A stretch of DNA of 25,385 nucleotides from Lachnospiraceae bacterium (lineage in GTDB: Bacteria > Bacillota > Clostridia > Lachnospirales > Lachnospiraceae), in the NCBI GenBank assembly GCA_009774615.1, contig VSOC01000042.1, positions 2,552 to 27,936 on the forward strand, read 5' to 3'. Shown piece after piece: positions 1 through 8,169 of the stretch (its first letter is position 1; each line of letters opens with the position of its first letter). Below the pieces are notes generated by a model that did no database searches, was not told where the DNA came from, and saw only the letters and a program-made list of their open reading frames with translations. The position numbers and the translations under genes were made by a program.

Positions 1-14
1 ATTTTCTGCCAAAC

Positions 15-55
15 AAAAAAGCCCCGCCCCCCAGCCTTCCAGCCAGAGGCGCAGA
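15..55 (-). terminator. T-box regulatory terminator
   Basis: On the minus strand a GC-rich hairpin is followed by TTTTTT (complement of 15-20). Its left arm is CGCCTCT and its right arm is a G-run ending in GGGGGCG, with G-U pairs. It lies directly after the T-box sequence, where the intrinsic terminator that competes with the antiterminator is expected. Confidence 0.75.
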
Positions 56-320
56 ACCTTACCTTCCTACGCGGTACCACTCTGTTTCATTTTTAATTAA
101 AATTTCTTATGGTTAAACCGACTAAAAATTCTTCATTAAAAATGCACTTATTCCCGATAACGGCGGCTTCCCGGCGGCGCTTACCTGGTTATCCCAAAAC
201 CCCTTCAGCGTGCTGCTCCAAGGCCAGTTCACATTCCTTTAGAAACTGCCTCGCACCCTCCGGCAGCTCTCTGCTTCTTCCAGAATATTACTCTTCCTTT
301 TCTTAGCATTTATTTTTCTT
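15..320 (-). promoter_or_regulatory. T-box riboswitch leader, probably leucine-specific
   Basis: Read on the minus strand, this leader carries the T-box core AAACAGAGTGGTACCGCG (complement of 70-87). Upstream are a CCGTTATC element (156-163), a GAGAGC segment of Stem I (complement of 266-271), and GAACTGGCCTTGGAGC around 215-230. Aligned to the usual GAA-codon-RCC layout, the specifier is CUG (complement of 225-227), which suggests leucine. A one-base shift would give UGG (Trp), so the amino acid is less certain than the class. T-boxes bind uncharged tRNA and prevent termination. The regulated gene, probably a synthetase, biosynthesis or transport gene, lies before base 1 and is not visible. 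Confidence 0.88.
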
Positions 321-368
321 TTATCTGACTTGCACTTTCTGTATGGATTTAGCTCATCAGTCTATAGT

Positions 369-397
369 AGACTAACATAAGAAAAGAAATCTGTCAA
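369..397 (-). promoter_or_regulatory. Sigma-A promoter of the T-box transcript
   Basis: On the minus strand, -35 TTGACA (complement of 392-397) is separated by 17 nt from -10 TAGTCT (complement of 369-374). Transcription would start near 362, about 40 nt before the first T-box element. The -35 is consensus and the -10 is imperfect. Confidence 0.65.
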
Positions 398-494
398 GTC
401 TGGATTCCATAAGAAAAACTTGCCTGGTCAAAGAAATTTATTGCCAAAAAAATCCCGTCAAAAAGCCCAATCCAACGGATAACCGCAAATCATA

Positions 495-523
495 TTTACA
501 AATCCCCTCTTTTCGTGTACTAT
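495..523 (+). promoter_or_regulatory. Sigma-A promoter of the CPBP protease gene
   Basis: -35 TTTACA (495-500), 17-nt spacer, -10 TACTAT (518-523). An in-frame ATG at 522 lies inside this -10 box, which argues that translation starts at the next ATG, 558. Confidence 0.7.
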
Positions 524-557
524 GGTGAATAGATACAGGAAAGCAGGGGATTTTATC

Positions 558-1598
558 ATGAACACATTAAACACAAACCCATGGGAAAGCAATGAACAGG
601 AACAAAAACAAAGAAAACGCTGGGAAATGCGCATGGATCGAAAACATTTTTCCCACATTATGCTGGGCTTATTGCTCTATACCATGCTCAGCTCCGGCCT
701 GCAGCTTATCGCCGTCACCCTGATTAAAAACAGCGGCTGGGACTACCGCCCTTACCGCAATCTCTTAAATATGCTGCTGATGCTCATCTGCATGTACGGC
801 ATCGCCCTTCCCGTCACCGCCTTTTATTACCGTTACGTACCAAAATTCGGTTTCCTGCGCCATGAAAACTGGGAATTTAAAGCATGGCTGGTGGTCTACA
901 TTATCGGTTCATCCATGGGCTATTTGGGCAGCTTTATCGGAAGCATGATCAGCAATATCTCCGGCGGAACCGGTGAAAGCTACGAAATGCTGCTCGACAT
1001 GATTTTTGCCGGAAACCCGTTTCTCACCTTCTTAACGGTAGCCGTGGGTGCCCCCATTGCCGAGGAACTCTTATTCCGTAAATTTTTTATCGACCGCACC
1101 ATCGGCTACGGCGAAAAACTCTCCGTCCTCCTCTCCGGTCTTCTCTTCGGCCTGATGCACGGAAATTTCCAGCAGTTTTTCTATGCTTTTGCCCTGGGCT
1201 GTCTTTTTGCCTATATCTACTGCAAAACCGGGAAAATCCGCTATACGATTTTCTTCCATATGTGGATCAATTTCCGCAGCAGCATCCTTTTGCCCATGCT
1301 TTTTCAACCGGTCTTTTCTCTGGTCTTTTCCATGGATGTGGAGGCCGCGCAGATGGAACTGACCATGCAGATGCTGCAAAGCCCATCCATGATGCTGATC
1401 TGCCTGGCTCTGTGCGCCTATGTGCTTATTGAACTTGTCATCGCCATCGCCGGGCTGGTGCTGTTCTTTGTCTTTAAGAAGTACATCTGCTTCTACCCCG
1501 GCATCCGCCGTCTTCCGCGAAAACAGGCAATGATCGCCGCCATTCTTAATCCTGGAATGCTTGCTTTTTTGGTTTTGTGTATTATTGAGTTTTTTTAA
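558..1598 (+). CDS. CPBP family intramembrane metalloprotease (Abi/CAAX type)
   Basis: A 346-residue polytopic membrane protein with the CPBP (CAAX protease and bacteriocin-processing, Abi) signature. The EELLFR motif is at residues 169-174, FGLMHGN follows with His201 and Asn203, and HMWIN has His234 and Asn238. These residues form the glutamate/histidine active site of Rce1-like intramembrane proteases. About eight hydrophobic segments surround them, and the N-terminal 25 residues are polar and charged. The start at 558 was chosen because AGGGGA lies about 8 nt upstream and the in-frame ATG at 522 sits inside the promoter. Family roles include bacteriocin self-immunity, peptide maturation and protein processing. 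No bacteriocin or peptide gene is visible beside it, so the substrate is unknown. It appears monocistronic. Confidence 0.9.
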   Translation: MNTLNTNPWESNEQEQKQRKRWEMRMDRKHFSHIMLGLLLYTMLSSGLQLIAVTLIKNSGWDYRPYRNLLNMLLMLICMYGIALPVTAFYYRYVPKFGFLRHENWEFKAWLVVYIIGSSMGYLGSFIGSMISNISGGTGESYEMLLDMIFAGNPFLTFLTVAVGAPIAEELLFRKFFIDRTIGYGEKLSVLLSGLLFGLMHGNFQQFFYAFALGCLFAYIYCKTGKIRYTIFFHMWINFRSSILLPMLFQPVFSLVFSMDVEAAQMELTMQMLQSPSMMLICLALCAYVLIELVIAIAGLVLFFVFKKYICFYPGIRRLPRKQAMIAAILNPGMLAFLVLCIIEFF

Positions 1599-1679
1599 GA
1601 GATTCTATCAAATAAAAAAGTATTGCTAACCAAAAAATAAAATTGTGGCGCATGATGGTTTAGAAAGGAGAATAACATT

Positions 1680-3263
1680 ATGGGCATGTATTTAAACATA
1701 GGAAATGCAGGGTTTCAATCGGTGAGAAAAGGACTTTATGTAGATAAAACGGGCTTAATTTCGTGGATTAATCAAACTCTGGGAACTAAAAATAAATTAA
1801 CCTGTGTCAGCCGCCCCAGGCGTTTTGGCAAATCATTTGCCACACAGATGCTTTGTGCCTATTACGATAAAAGCTGTGATTCAAGCATTTTATTTTCAGA
1901 TCTGGAGATTTCCTCTGATCCTGAATTTTCTCAATACTTAAACCAATATGATGTAATTTATCTGGATATTACCTGGTTTATTTCTACGGTACAAAACATC
2001 AAAAATATCATTCCCTATCTGCAGGAACAGGTGATTGAAGAATTATGCCAAACCTATCCACTGCATGAAAACACACATTCCCTTCCGCTGGCTCTTGCAA
2101 AAATTTCAGAACTGAGCGGACATAAGTTTATCATTATTATTGATGAGTGGGATGCACTTTTCCGCGAAGTAAAAGAAGCAGAGGATGTACAAAAAGAATA
2201 TCTTCAACTCCTCCGCGGTTTATTTAAAAGCAGTCTAACCGATAAAATGATCGAAGGTGCCTATATCACCGGAATACTTCCTATTAAAAAATACGGAACC
2301 CAATCCGCACTGACGGATTTTCGGGAATATACTATGCTTCAACCAAAAAAACTGGCAAAATACACGGGTTTTACCGAAACGGAAGTAAAGCTGCTCTGCC
2401 AGGATTACGGCATGGATTTTGAAGAGGCGAAACGATGGTATGATGGTTATTCCTTTCATCAGATAAAATCCATCTACAGCCCAAATTCCATTATCCAAGC
2501 TGTGCAAAACGAAGAATTTGGTGATTACTGGACAGAAACAGAAACTTATGAATCTCTGAAATATTACATTAATTACAATTTAGACGGTCTTAAAGATGCC
2601 ATTATTTCCATGCTTGGCGGAGAAAAATATAGAATAAATATAAGAACATTTCAAAATGATCTAACAAGCCTAAAAAACAAAGATGATGTAATGACCCTTC
2701 TCGTTCATCTGGGCTATCTGGCCTACGATTCAACAGCAAAGGAAGTTTACATTCCCAACCAGGAAGTTGCTGAAGAATTTAAAAATGCTGTAGAATACAA
2801 TCAATGGGAAGGGGTATCTTCTGCTTTACACAAATCTGACGAATTATTAATAGCTACGCTTCAGCAGAATGAAGGTTTGGTAGAACAATATCTGGATGAA
2901 ATTCATTCTGCCAATACATCCGTCTTAGCCTATCATAATGAACAATCGTTAAGCTGCGTAATCACTATTGCATATTACACAGCACAAAAAGACTATACCT
3001 TAATTCGCGAATTACCTACCGGAAAAGGATTTGCCGATATTGTATTTCTTCCCAGAAAACATACCGATAAACCTGCCCTGATTGTTGAATTAAAATGGGA
3101 CAGATCCGCACAGGGAGCCATCGACCAGATTAAACAAAAACACTACATTGATGCATTAAAAGATTATACCGGAAATCTGCTGCTCGTAGGCATTAACTAT
3201 AATAAAGAAACTAAGGAACATCAATGCAAAATTGAAAAATACTGCAATTCTTCCATGTCTTAA
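1680..3263 (+). CDS. AAA-ATPase-like / PD-(D/E)XK nuclease-like protein (copy 1)
   Basis: A 527-residue protein of the two-domain family pairing an AAA-ATPase-like N-terminus with a C-terminal PD-(D/E)XK nuclease-like domain (PF09820 plus PF08011 type). The N-terminus has the family opening MGMYLN and YVDKT. A P-loop variant SRPRRFGKS is at 44-52, and a Walker B strand ending DEWD is at 155-158. The C-terminal domain shows Asp453 in GFADIVF and Glu470-Leu-Lys472, the D...ExK nuclease pattern, so both active sites look intact. AAAGGAG precedes the ATG. The gene is visibly more AT-rich than its neighbours and monocistronic, which fits lateral acquisition. The biological role of this expanded family in gut bacteria is not established. 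A paralog is at 23386-25053. Confidence 0.9.
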   Translation: MGMYLNIGNAGFQSVRKGLYVDKTGLISWINQTLGTKNKLTCVSRPRRFGKSFATQMLCAYYDKSCDSSILFSDLEISSDPEFSQYLNQYDVIYLDITWFISTVQNIKNIIPYLQEQVIEELCQTYPLHENTHSLPLALAKISELSGHKFIIIIDEWDALFREVKEAEDVQKEYLQLLRGLFKSSLTDKMIEGAYITGILPIKKYGTQSALTDFREYTMLQPKKLAKYTGFTETEVKLLCQDYGMDFEEAKRWYDGYSFHQIKSIYSPNSIIQAVQNEEFGDYWTETETYESLKYYINYNLDGLKDAIISMLGGEKYRINIRTFQNDLTSLKNKDDVMTLLVHLGYLAYDSTAKEVYIPNQEVAEEFKNAVEYNQWEGVSSALHKSDELLIATLQQNEGLVEQYLDEIHSANTSVLAYHNEQSLSCVITIAYYTAQKDYTLIRELPTGKGFADIVFLPRKHTDKPALIVELKWDRSAQGAIDQIKQKHYIDALKDYTGNLLLVGINYNKETKEHQCKIEKYCNSSMS

Positions 3264-3312
3264 TTTATCCTCCTCGGCAAGATTACAAAACTTATCTGCA
3301 GTCAGGCACAGC

Positions 3313-3353
3313 AAAGGCTGCCGTCCTGGTCATTTCCAGGTACAGCAGCCTTT
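3313..3353. terminator. Bidirectional terminator between convergent genes
   Basis: Inverted repeat AAAGGCTGC (3313-3321) / GCAGCCTTT (3345-3353) with an inner CCTGG/CCAGG stem (3325-3329 / 3336-3340). A-runs and T-runs flank it. It lies between the plus-strand nuclease-like gene and the minus-strand EF-G-like gene and could serve both. Confidence 0.75.
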
Positions 3354-3414
3354 ATATCCGCTTTTTTATCCATTCACTTAAGCTTTAATCCGTCTTTTGA
3401 TGAACAGAACTCCA

Positions 3415-5508
3415 CTACTCTTCTTCCTTCGCCGCTCTTGCCTCGACTTCTTTCTTCTGTACATCACCGGGTGCCTGTTCATAACGGGCAAATTCATATT
3501 CGTACACGCCGATGCCGCCGGTCATGGAGCGAAGATCGGTATTATAGCCAAACAGCTCGGACATCGGGATATCCGCTTCGATAATCTGTTTGCCGTGGTG
3601 GTCGGAGTTCATGCCCAGTACACGTCCTCTTCTGCGGTTTAAGTCACCCATAACATCACCGGTAAACTTATCCGGCACCGTTACTTTCAGGGAAGCAATC
3701 GGCTCTAAGAGGACTGGGCCTGCATCCATAAAGCCCTTCTTAAAAGCAAGAATCGTCGCCATCTTAAAGGCCATTTCGGAGGAATCTACCGGGTGATAGG
3801 AACCATCCAAAAGAGTAGCCTTCATGCCCACTACCGGGTATCCAGCCAACGGCCCCTTTAATACACATTCCTGAAGTCCCTTCTCCACCGCCGGGAAGTA
3901 GTTCTTCGGAACGGAACCGCCGAATACCTTCTCTTCAAAGATATAAGGTGTTTCCAGATCGCCGGACGGCTCAAATTCCATAATAACATCGCCGTACTGT
4001 CCGTGTCCGCCGGACTGTTTTTTATGCTTGCCCTGTACCTTAACTTTCTTCTTTAAGGTTTCGCGGAAGGCAAATTTCGGCTTGGATAAAACAACATCCA
4101 CTTTATAACGGTTCTGAAGCTTGCTTACCACAACGTCAAGCTGCTGATCGCCAATCGCATAAATCAGTGCCTGACGATTCTCTGCATCGTTTACGGTCTT
4201 TAAGGTCAGATCCTCCTCCATCAGCTTAGCCAGTGCAGAGGAAATCTTATCGTCGTCGCCCTTATTCACCGCCTTGTACGCCATGTAGGTGTAAGGTGTG
4301 GAAATCTGCGGCTTATGGTAAACAATCGGAGCCGTGCGAACCGCCATGGTGTCGCCGGTCTGGGTAACAGTCAGTTTTGCCACAGCGCCGATATCGCCGG
4401 CTTTCAGTTCGGAAACCTCAATCTGATCCTTGCCTCTTAACAGGTAAATCTTTCCAATCTTTTCTTCTGCATCTTTATTTACATTATAAACGGTCATATC
4501 GGGCTTTAAGGTACCCGTACAGATCTTCATCAATGAATATTTTCCGATAAACGGATCGACGATGGTCTTAAATACCCTTGCAGACAGCGATACATCGTCG
4601 TTATATTTTGCCGTAAAGCGCTCGCCGGTGGACACATCCACGCCCACACACTCGTACTTATCCGGTGACGGGAAGTACTTGTCAATCGCCTGCAAAAGCA
4701 CGCGGAAGCCCTGGCAGTTAATACCGGAACCCATCATGACCGGAACAATACTTCCGTCGATAACGAAGGTTCTAAGCGCCTCGGAGATCTCCTCCTGGGT
4801 AAACTCTTCCCCGGAGAAATACCTCTCCATATATTCTTCACTGGTTTCGGCAACGGCTTCCATCAGTGCTTCCCTGGCAATACCAAGGTTTTTCTCCACG
4901 TAATCCGGGATCGGGCACTCTTCGTAGTCGCTTAAATTCGTAAAACGACGTCCGGCCATCTTTACCACGTTGACAAAACCAACAAATTTTTCATTCTCAC
5001 GAATCGGAAGCTGGAAGGGGGCAATCTTACGCCCAAAACGGGTTTCCAGCTTCAGCACCAGTTCACGGTAGCTGGCGTGATCATCGTCCATATTCGTCAC
5101 AAAGATAATTCTCGGCAGGTTAAACTTCTCGCAGAGTTCCCATGCCTTTTCCGTTCCCACTTCAATACCAGCCTTGCAGTTGACCACGATAATCGCAGCA
5201 TCCGCCACGCTGACCGCTTCCTCTACTTCGCCTACAAAATCAAAGAAACCAGGAGTATCCAGCAAATTAATCTTAATCGGCCCATCCTCACCCGTGTATT
5301 CCAAAGGAATCAGCGAGGTGGAAATGGAAAACTGCCTCTTAATCTCTTCCTTATCATAATCGCTGATGGTATTTCCATCCGTTACCTTCCCCATCCTCTT
5401 TGTAACTCCAGTAATCAATGCCATAGCTTCGGCAACGGTTGTCTTACCTGCACCGCCGTGTCCAAGTAATACAACGTTACGGATTTTTTTCGTTCCATAA
5501 ACGTTCAT
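3415..5508 (-). CDS. Elongation factor G-like GTPase, non-canonical
   Basis: A 697-residue protein with the full EF-G architecture: N-terminal GTPase, domain II, and domains III to V including HGQYGDV-type domain IV sequence. The P-loop GHGGAGKTT is at residues 16-24. Three G motifs differ from canonical EF-G. Switch II reads DTPGF at 84-88 instead of DTPGH, so the histidine needed for ribosome-stimulated GTP hydrolysis is absent. G4 reads TNMD at 138-141 instead of NKMD. The switch I RGITI segment reads QFSIS. These changes fit the EF-G-like/FusA2 paralog group rather than the housekeeping translocase. The start at 5508 is set by AGGAGG (complement of 5516-5521) 7 nt upstream; the in-frame TTG at 5514 is too close to it. 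The gene has its own promoter and a long leader. The function of this subgroup is uncertain. Confidence 0.92.
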   Translation of the reverse strand: MNVYGTKKIRNVVLLGHGGAGKTTVAEAMALITGVTKRMGKVTDGNTISDYDKEEIKRQFSISTSLIPLEYTGEDGPIKINLLDTPGFFDFVGEVEEAVSVADAAIIVVNCKAGIEVGTEKAWELCEKFNLPRIIFVTNMDDDHASYRELVLKLETRFGRKIAPFQLPIRENEKFVGFVNVVKMAGRRFTNLSDYEECPIPDYVEKNLGIAREALMEAVAETSEEYMERYFSGEEFTQEEISEALRTFVIDGSIVPVMMGSGINCQGFRVLLQAIDKYFPSPDKYECVGVDVSTGERFTAKYNDDVSLSARVFKTIVDPFIGKYSLMKICTGTLKPDMTVYNVNKDAEEKIGKIYLLRGKDQIEVSELKAGDIGAVAKLTVTQTGDTMAVRTAPIVYHKPQISTPYTYMAYKAVNKGDDDKISSALAKLMEEDLTLKTVNDAENRQALIYAIGDQQLDVVVSKLQNRYKVDVVLSKPKFAFRETLKKKVKVQGKHKKQSGGHGQYGDVIMEFEPSGDLETPYIFEEKVFGGSVPKNYFPAVEKGLQECVLKGPLAGYPVVGMKATLLDGSYHPVDSSEMAFKMATILAFKKGFMDAGPVLLEPIASLKVTVPDKFTGDVMGDLNRRRGRVLGMNSDHHGKQIIEADIPMSELFGYNTDLRSMTGGIGVYEYEFARYEQAPGDVQKKEVEARAAKEEE

Positions 5509-5540
5509 AAACAATCCTCCTGTATATCATTTTTGTCGTT

Positions 5541-5571
5541 GGGCCATTCCAAAAGCTTCCTGAAGCGGCCC
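5541..5571 (-). other. Leader hairpin upstream of the EF-G-like gene
   Basis: GGGCC (5541-5545) pairs with GGCCC (5567-5571), and an inner GCTTC/GAAGC stem (5555-5559 / 5562-5566) sits inside. It lies in the transcribed leader about 20 nt before the ribosome binding site. There is no T-run, so it is not an obvious terminator. A regulatory role is possible but unproven. Confidence 0.4.
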
Positions 5572-5624
5572 TTATTTAAGGTCAAATGGAACTCGGTTAT
5601 CTGCCATCTGCTCCTCGTGAACCA

Positions 5625-5650
5625 GTTACTGTTCTCACGTTCACAGTAAC
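5625..5650. repeat. 26-bp palindrome, copy of the dispersed GTGAACAGTAAC repeat
   Basis: The arms GTTACTGT (5625-5632) and ACAGTAAC (5643-5650) are perfect inverted repeats. The last 22 nt of the complement match 14798-14819 at 21 of 22 positions. The palindrome lies in the leader of the EF-G-like gene and would form an RNA hairpin there. Confidence 0.7.
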
Positions 5651-5689
5651 ATGAACTACCTTAAAACAACGCCTTTAGCCCATGAGGAT

Positions 5690-5718
5690 ATTGTACTAAA
5701 AAAACAGAAAGATTACAA
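5690..5718 (-). promoter_or_regulatory. Sigma-A promoter of the EF-G-like gene
   Basis: On the minus strand, -35 TTGTAA (complement of 5713-5718), 17-nt spacer, -10 TACAAT (complement of 5690-5695). The implied leader is about 165-175 nt and includes the 26-bp palindrome and a second hairpin. Confidence 0.6.
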
Positions 5719-5855
5719 GTAAAATTGCATGAATTAAACAAAACTTTTTCAACAATTTTTTCTATTCACGGCAAAGTTCCTGCAGTACCTGAAAAAACAT
5801 CCTGTTTTTCCCGGTTTTTCCGCATAAACCTATCACGATTCAACGTGTAAAAGCG

Positions 5856-5884
5856 TTGACATTTTCTTTTTTCTGCCGTACAAT
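5856..5884 (+). promoter_or_regulatory. Sigma-A promoter of the aromatic amino-acid operon
   Basis: Consensus -35 TTGACA (5856-5861), 17-nt spacer, -10 TACAAT (5879-5884). Transcription would start near 5891, about 30 nt before the DAHP synthase ATG, leaving little room for a riboswitch or attenuator. The 5719-5855 stretch upstream is AT-rich and I see nothing further in it. Confidence 0.85.
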
Positions 5885-5921
5885 GGAGTTTATCGAAAAA
5901 AAAGAAAGTTGAGGATAGATT

Positions 5922-6938
5922 ATGGTTATCATTATGAAGCCGAATGCTTCCATACAGACAATAGAACAGGTCACAAAAATAATTGAATCCGAAGGTCTTC
6001 AGGTTCACCTTTCCCACGGTCATGAAGTGACCATTATCGGCGTTGTGGGGGATAAGCGCAAACTTCGGGGAACGAATTTTGAACTGCTTAACGGTGTGGA
6101 TAAGATTGTTCCCATTACCGAATCTTATAAACTGGTGAATAAAAAATTTCACCCGGAAGAATCTTTTATTAAAGTTAAGAACACGGTTATCGGGCCGGAT
6201 ACGTTCACGGTTATGGCCGGACCATGTGCTGTTGAAAACCACGATCAGCTTCTTTTATGCGCTGAAGAGGTAAAAAAAGCCGGGGCTGCCTTCCTTCGCG
6301 GCGGGGCATTTAAGCCCAGAACCTCCCCCTACTCCTTCCAGGGTCTAGAAGAAGAAGGGCTTCGCTACATGGAAGAGGCAGGAAGATGTACGGGGCTTGC
6401 AACCATCTGTGAAGTAACCAGCCTGCGTGCCCTTTCCATGGCGGTAAACTATGTGGACATGCTCCAGATTGGTGCCCGGAATATGCAGAATTTTGAACTC
6501 TTAAAGGAAGTTGGACGTTCCGGCATTCCGGTCATGTTAAAGCGGGGTCTGGCTGCTACAATTGACGAGTGGCTTAACGCTGCCGAATACATTCTCTCCG
6601 AGGGAAATGAATCCATCGTCCTGTGCGAGCGCGGCATCCGCACCTATGAAACGGCAACCAGAAATACCTTAGATATCAGTGCGGTTCCCGTAATCCATAC
6701 CAAAAGCCATCTTCCGGTGATCATCGATCCCAGCCATGCCACCGGTGTTCGTGACTTTGTCGAGCCTCTGTCCAAAGCCTCTGCTGCAGTGGGTGCCGAC
6801 GGACTGATGATTGAAGTTCATCCCTGCCCCTCCTGCGCCCTTTCGGACGGCCCGCAGTCTTTGACCTTTGAGCAGTTTGCACAGCTCATGGACGACTTAA
6901 AACCCTACACGGATTTGGCAAAGAGAAAAATGGGATAA
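5922..6938 (+). CDS. aroF: 3-deoxy-7-phosphoheptulonate (DAHP) synthase, type I-beta
   Basis: A 338-residue cytoplasmic enzyme that condenses phosphoenolpyruvate and erythrose 4-phosphate, the first step of the shikimate pathway. Residues 1 to about 75 form a ferredoxin-like N-terminal extension, as in Thermotoga-type enzymes, where it senses aromatic amino acids. The catalytic barrel begins at MAGPCAVE (near 98-105). It continues with RGGAFKPRTSPY, CEVTS, QIGARNMQN, LKRG, CERGIRTYE, IDPSHATG and EVHPCP, the expected PEP, phosphate and metal ligands. GAGGAT lies upstream of the ATG. It is the first gene of an operon and is followed after 15 bp by prephenate dehydrogenase. Regulation is probably by feedback through the N-terminal domain. 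Family assignment is firm; the symbol follows common Firmicute usage. Confidence 0.96.
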   Translation: MVIIMKPNASIQTIEQVTKIIESEGLQVHLSHGHEVTIIGVVGDKRKLRGTNFELLNGVDKIVPITESYKLVNKKFHPEESFIKVKNTVIGPDTFTVMAGPCAVENHDQLLLCAEEVKKAGAAFLRGGAFKPRTSPYSFQGLEEEGLRYMEEAGRCTGLATICEVTSLRALSMAVNYVDMLQIGARNMQNFELLKEVGRSGIPVMLKRGLAATIDEWLNAAEYILSEGNESIVLCERGIRTYETATRNTLDISAVPVIHTKSHLPVIIDPSHATGVRDFVEPLSKASAAVGADGLMIEVHPCPSCALSDGPQSLTFEQFAQLMDDLKPYTDLAKRKMG

Positions 6939-6953
6939 GGACGGAGAAAAAGA

Positions 6954-8075
6954 ATGAAGGAACAAACCATTGCATTTATCGGGCTGGGGCTGATTGGCGG
7001 CTCCATTGCCCGGAGATTAAAACGTTTTTCGCCGGAAATAAAGATTATGGCTTACATGCGCACCCGCGCAAAGCTGGAACAGGCCAAGGCAGACGGAGTT
7101 GTCGATGTAATTCTGGATGGAATCGATGAGAAACTAAGAGAATGTGATGTAATTTTTCTGTGCACCCCGGTGGAATATAATGCTCAGTACCTGGCTTTAA
7201 TCAAGCCCTTTTTAAAAGAAGAAGCGATGATCACCGATGTGGGAAGCACAAAAACAAGCATTCACGAAGAAGTCACCCGTCTTGGCATGGATCGTTTTTT
7301 TGTGGGCGGTCATCCCATGGCCGGTTCGGAAAAAACAGGGTATGAACATTCCAACGACCACCTTCTGGAAAATGCCTACTACATCGTCACCCCCTCCTTT
7401 ATGGAAAGCGACTCCACGAAAGAGGCCGAAGAAAACCGCAGCCGCTGTGACCGTCTGGTCGGCATTGCCAAAGCTATCGGGGCAATTCCCATGGTTCTTG
7501 ACTACCATGAACACGATAAGGTCGTCGCCGCCGTCAGCCATCTTCCCCATATCGTAGCCTCCAGCCTGGTCAACCTTGTTAAAGATTCGGACAATGCACA
7601 AGGAACCATGAAGCAGGTTGCCGCAGGCGGTTTTAAGGATATCACCAGGATTGCCTCCGCTTCTCCTGAGATGTGGGAGCAGATCTGCGTCACCAACAGC
7701 GGTCCCATTGCCCGGATGCTTGAAGACTATATCGCTTCCCTGACCCAAATTTTAGACCAGGTTAAGGCAGCCAGCCATCCGGCCCTGCACCGGCTCTTTG
7801 AAGATTCCAGAGCATACCGCAGTTCCATTGCCGAAAGAGAACGCGGCGTGCTGGCCTCGGAATACTCTTTTTCGGTGGATATTGTAGACGAACCCGGTTC
7901 CATCTCCACCCTCTCGGTTATCTTGGCCGCCAAAGGAATCAGCATTAAAAACATCGGCATCAACCATAACCGTGAACGCGGAGAAGGGGCGCTGCGCATT
8001 ATCTTCTATCAAAAAGAAGCGATGATAAAGGCAAGAGAACAGCTCGAAAAATATCATTATGACGTGGGCCCGTAG
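6954..8075 (+). CDS. tyrA: Prephenate dehydrogenase with C-terminal ACT domain
   Basis: A 373-residue enzyme that oxidatively decarboxylates prephenate to 4-hydroxyphenylpyruvate in tyrosine synthesis. The NAD-binding GLGLIG is at residues 10-15. DVGSTKTSI and GGHPMAGSEKTGYEH, conserved substrate-pocket segments, follow. SHLPH is at 195-199 in the prephenate dehydrogenase helical domain. Residues from about 304 to the end form an ACT domain (VDEPGSISTLSVILAAKGI), which in this family usually binds the end product for feedback control. It begins 15 bp after the DAHP synthase stop, with GGACGGAG as ribosome binding site, so the two are co-transcribed. Confidence 0.96.
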   Translation: MKEQTIAFIGLGLIGGSIARRLKRFSPEIKIMAYMRTRAKLEQAKADGVVDVILDGIDEKLRECDVIFLCTPVEYNAQYLALIKPFLKEEAMITDVGSTKTSIHEEVTRLGMDRFFVGGHPMAGSEKTGYEHSNDHLLENAYYIVTPSFMESDSTKEAEENRSRCDRLVGIAKAIGAIPMVLDYHEHDKVVAAVSHLPHIVASSLVNLVKDSDNAQGTMKQVAAGGFKDITRIASASPEMWEQICVTNSGPIARMLEDYIASLTQILDQVKAASHPALHRLFEDSRAYRSSIAERERGVLASEYSFSVDIVDEPGSISTLSVILAAKGISIKNIGINHNRERGEGALRIIFYQKEAMIKAREQLEKYHYDVGP

Positions 8076-8120
8076 TTCAAAGCAGATAAAACATCAATTC
8101 ACCCGTTTTTTAACCATTTT

Positions 8121-8150
8121 GTTTTTAATGAAAATGGTTTTTAATGAAAA
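8121..8150 (+). repeat. Tandem 14-nt repeat and AT-rich hairpin between tyrA and aroA
   Basis: GTTTTTAATGAAAA occurs at 8121-8134 and again at 8137-8150, two bases apart. AACCATTTT (8112-8120) can also pair with AAAATGGTT (8131-8139), followed by four T. This is the only sizeable gap in the operon. The hairpin could attenuate aroA, but it is weak and AT-rich. Confidence 0.45.
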
Positions 8151-8169
8151 GAAAGGATAAGATTCATCC

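Noticed and set aside
109..306. Plus-strand open frame of 65 codons
   Set aside because: It lies wholly inside the minus-strand T-box leader, has no ribosome site and encodes low-complexity sequence.
1680..3263. Classical restriction-modification or defence island
   Set aside because: No methyltransferase, helicase, toxin-antitoxin or Cas gene lies nearby; the AAA/PD-(D/E)XK genes stand alone.
5509..5514. TTG at 5514 as start of the EF-G-like protein
   Set aside because: It overlaps the spacer directly after AGGAGG; the ATG at 5508 has proper 7-nt spacing.
7212..7748. Long minus-strand open frame within tyrA
   Set aside because: The plus strand encodes a well-conserved enzyme here; the reverse frame has no ribosome site or recognisable domain.
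8112..8142. True terminator between tyrA and aroA
   Set aside because: The stem is AT-rich with a short T-run, and the pathway genes are normally co-transcribed; at most a weak attenuator.
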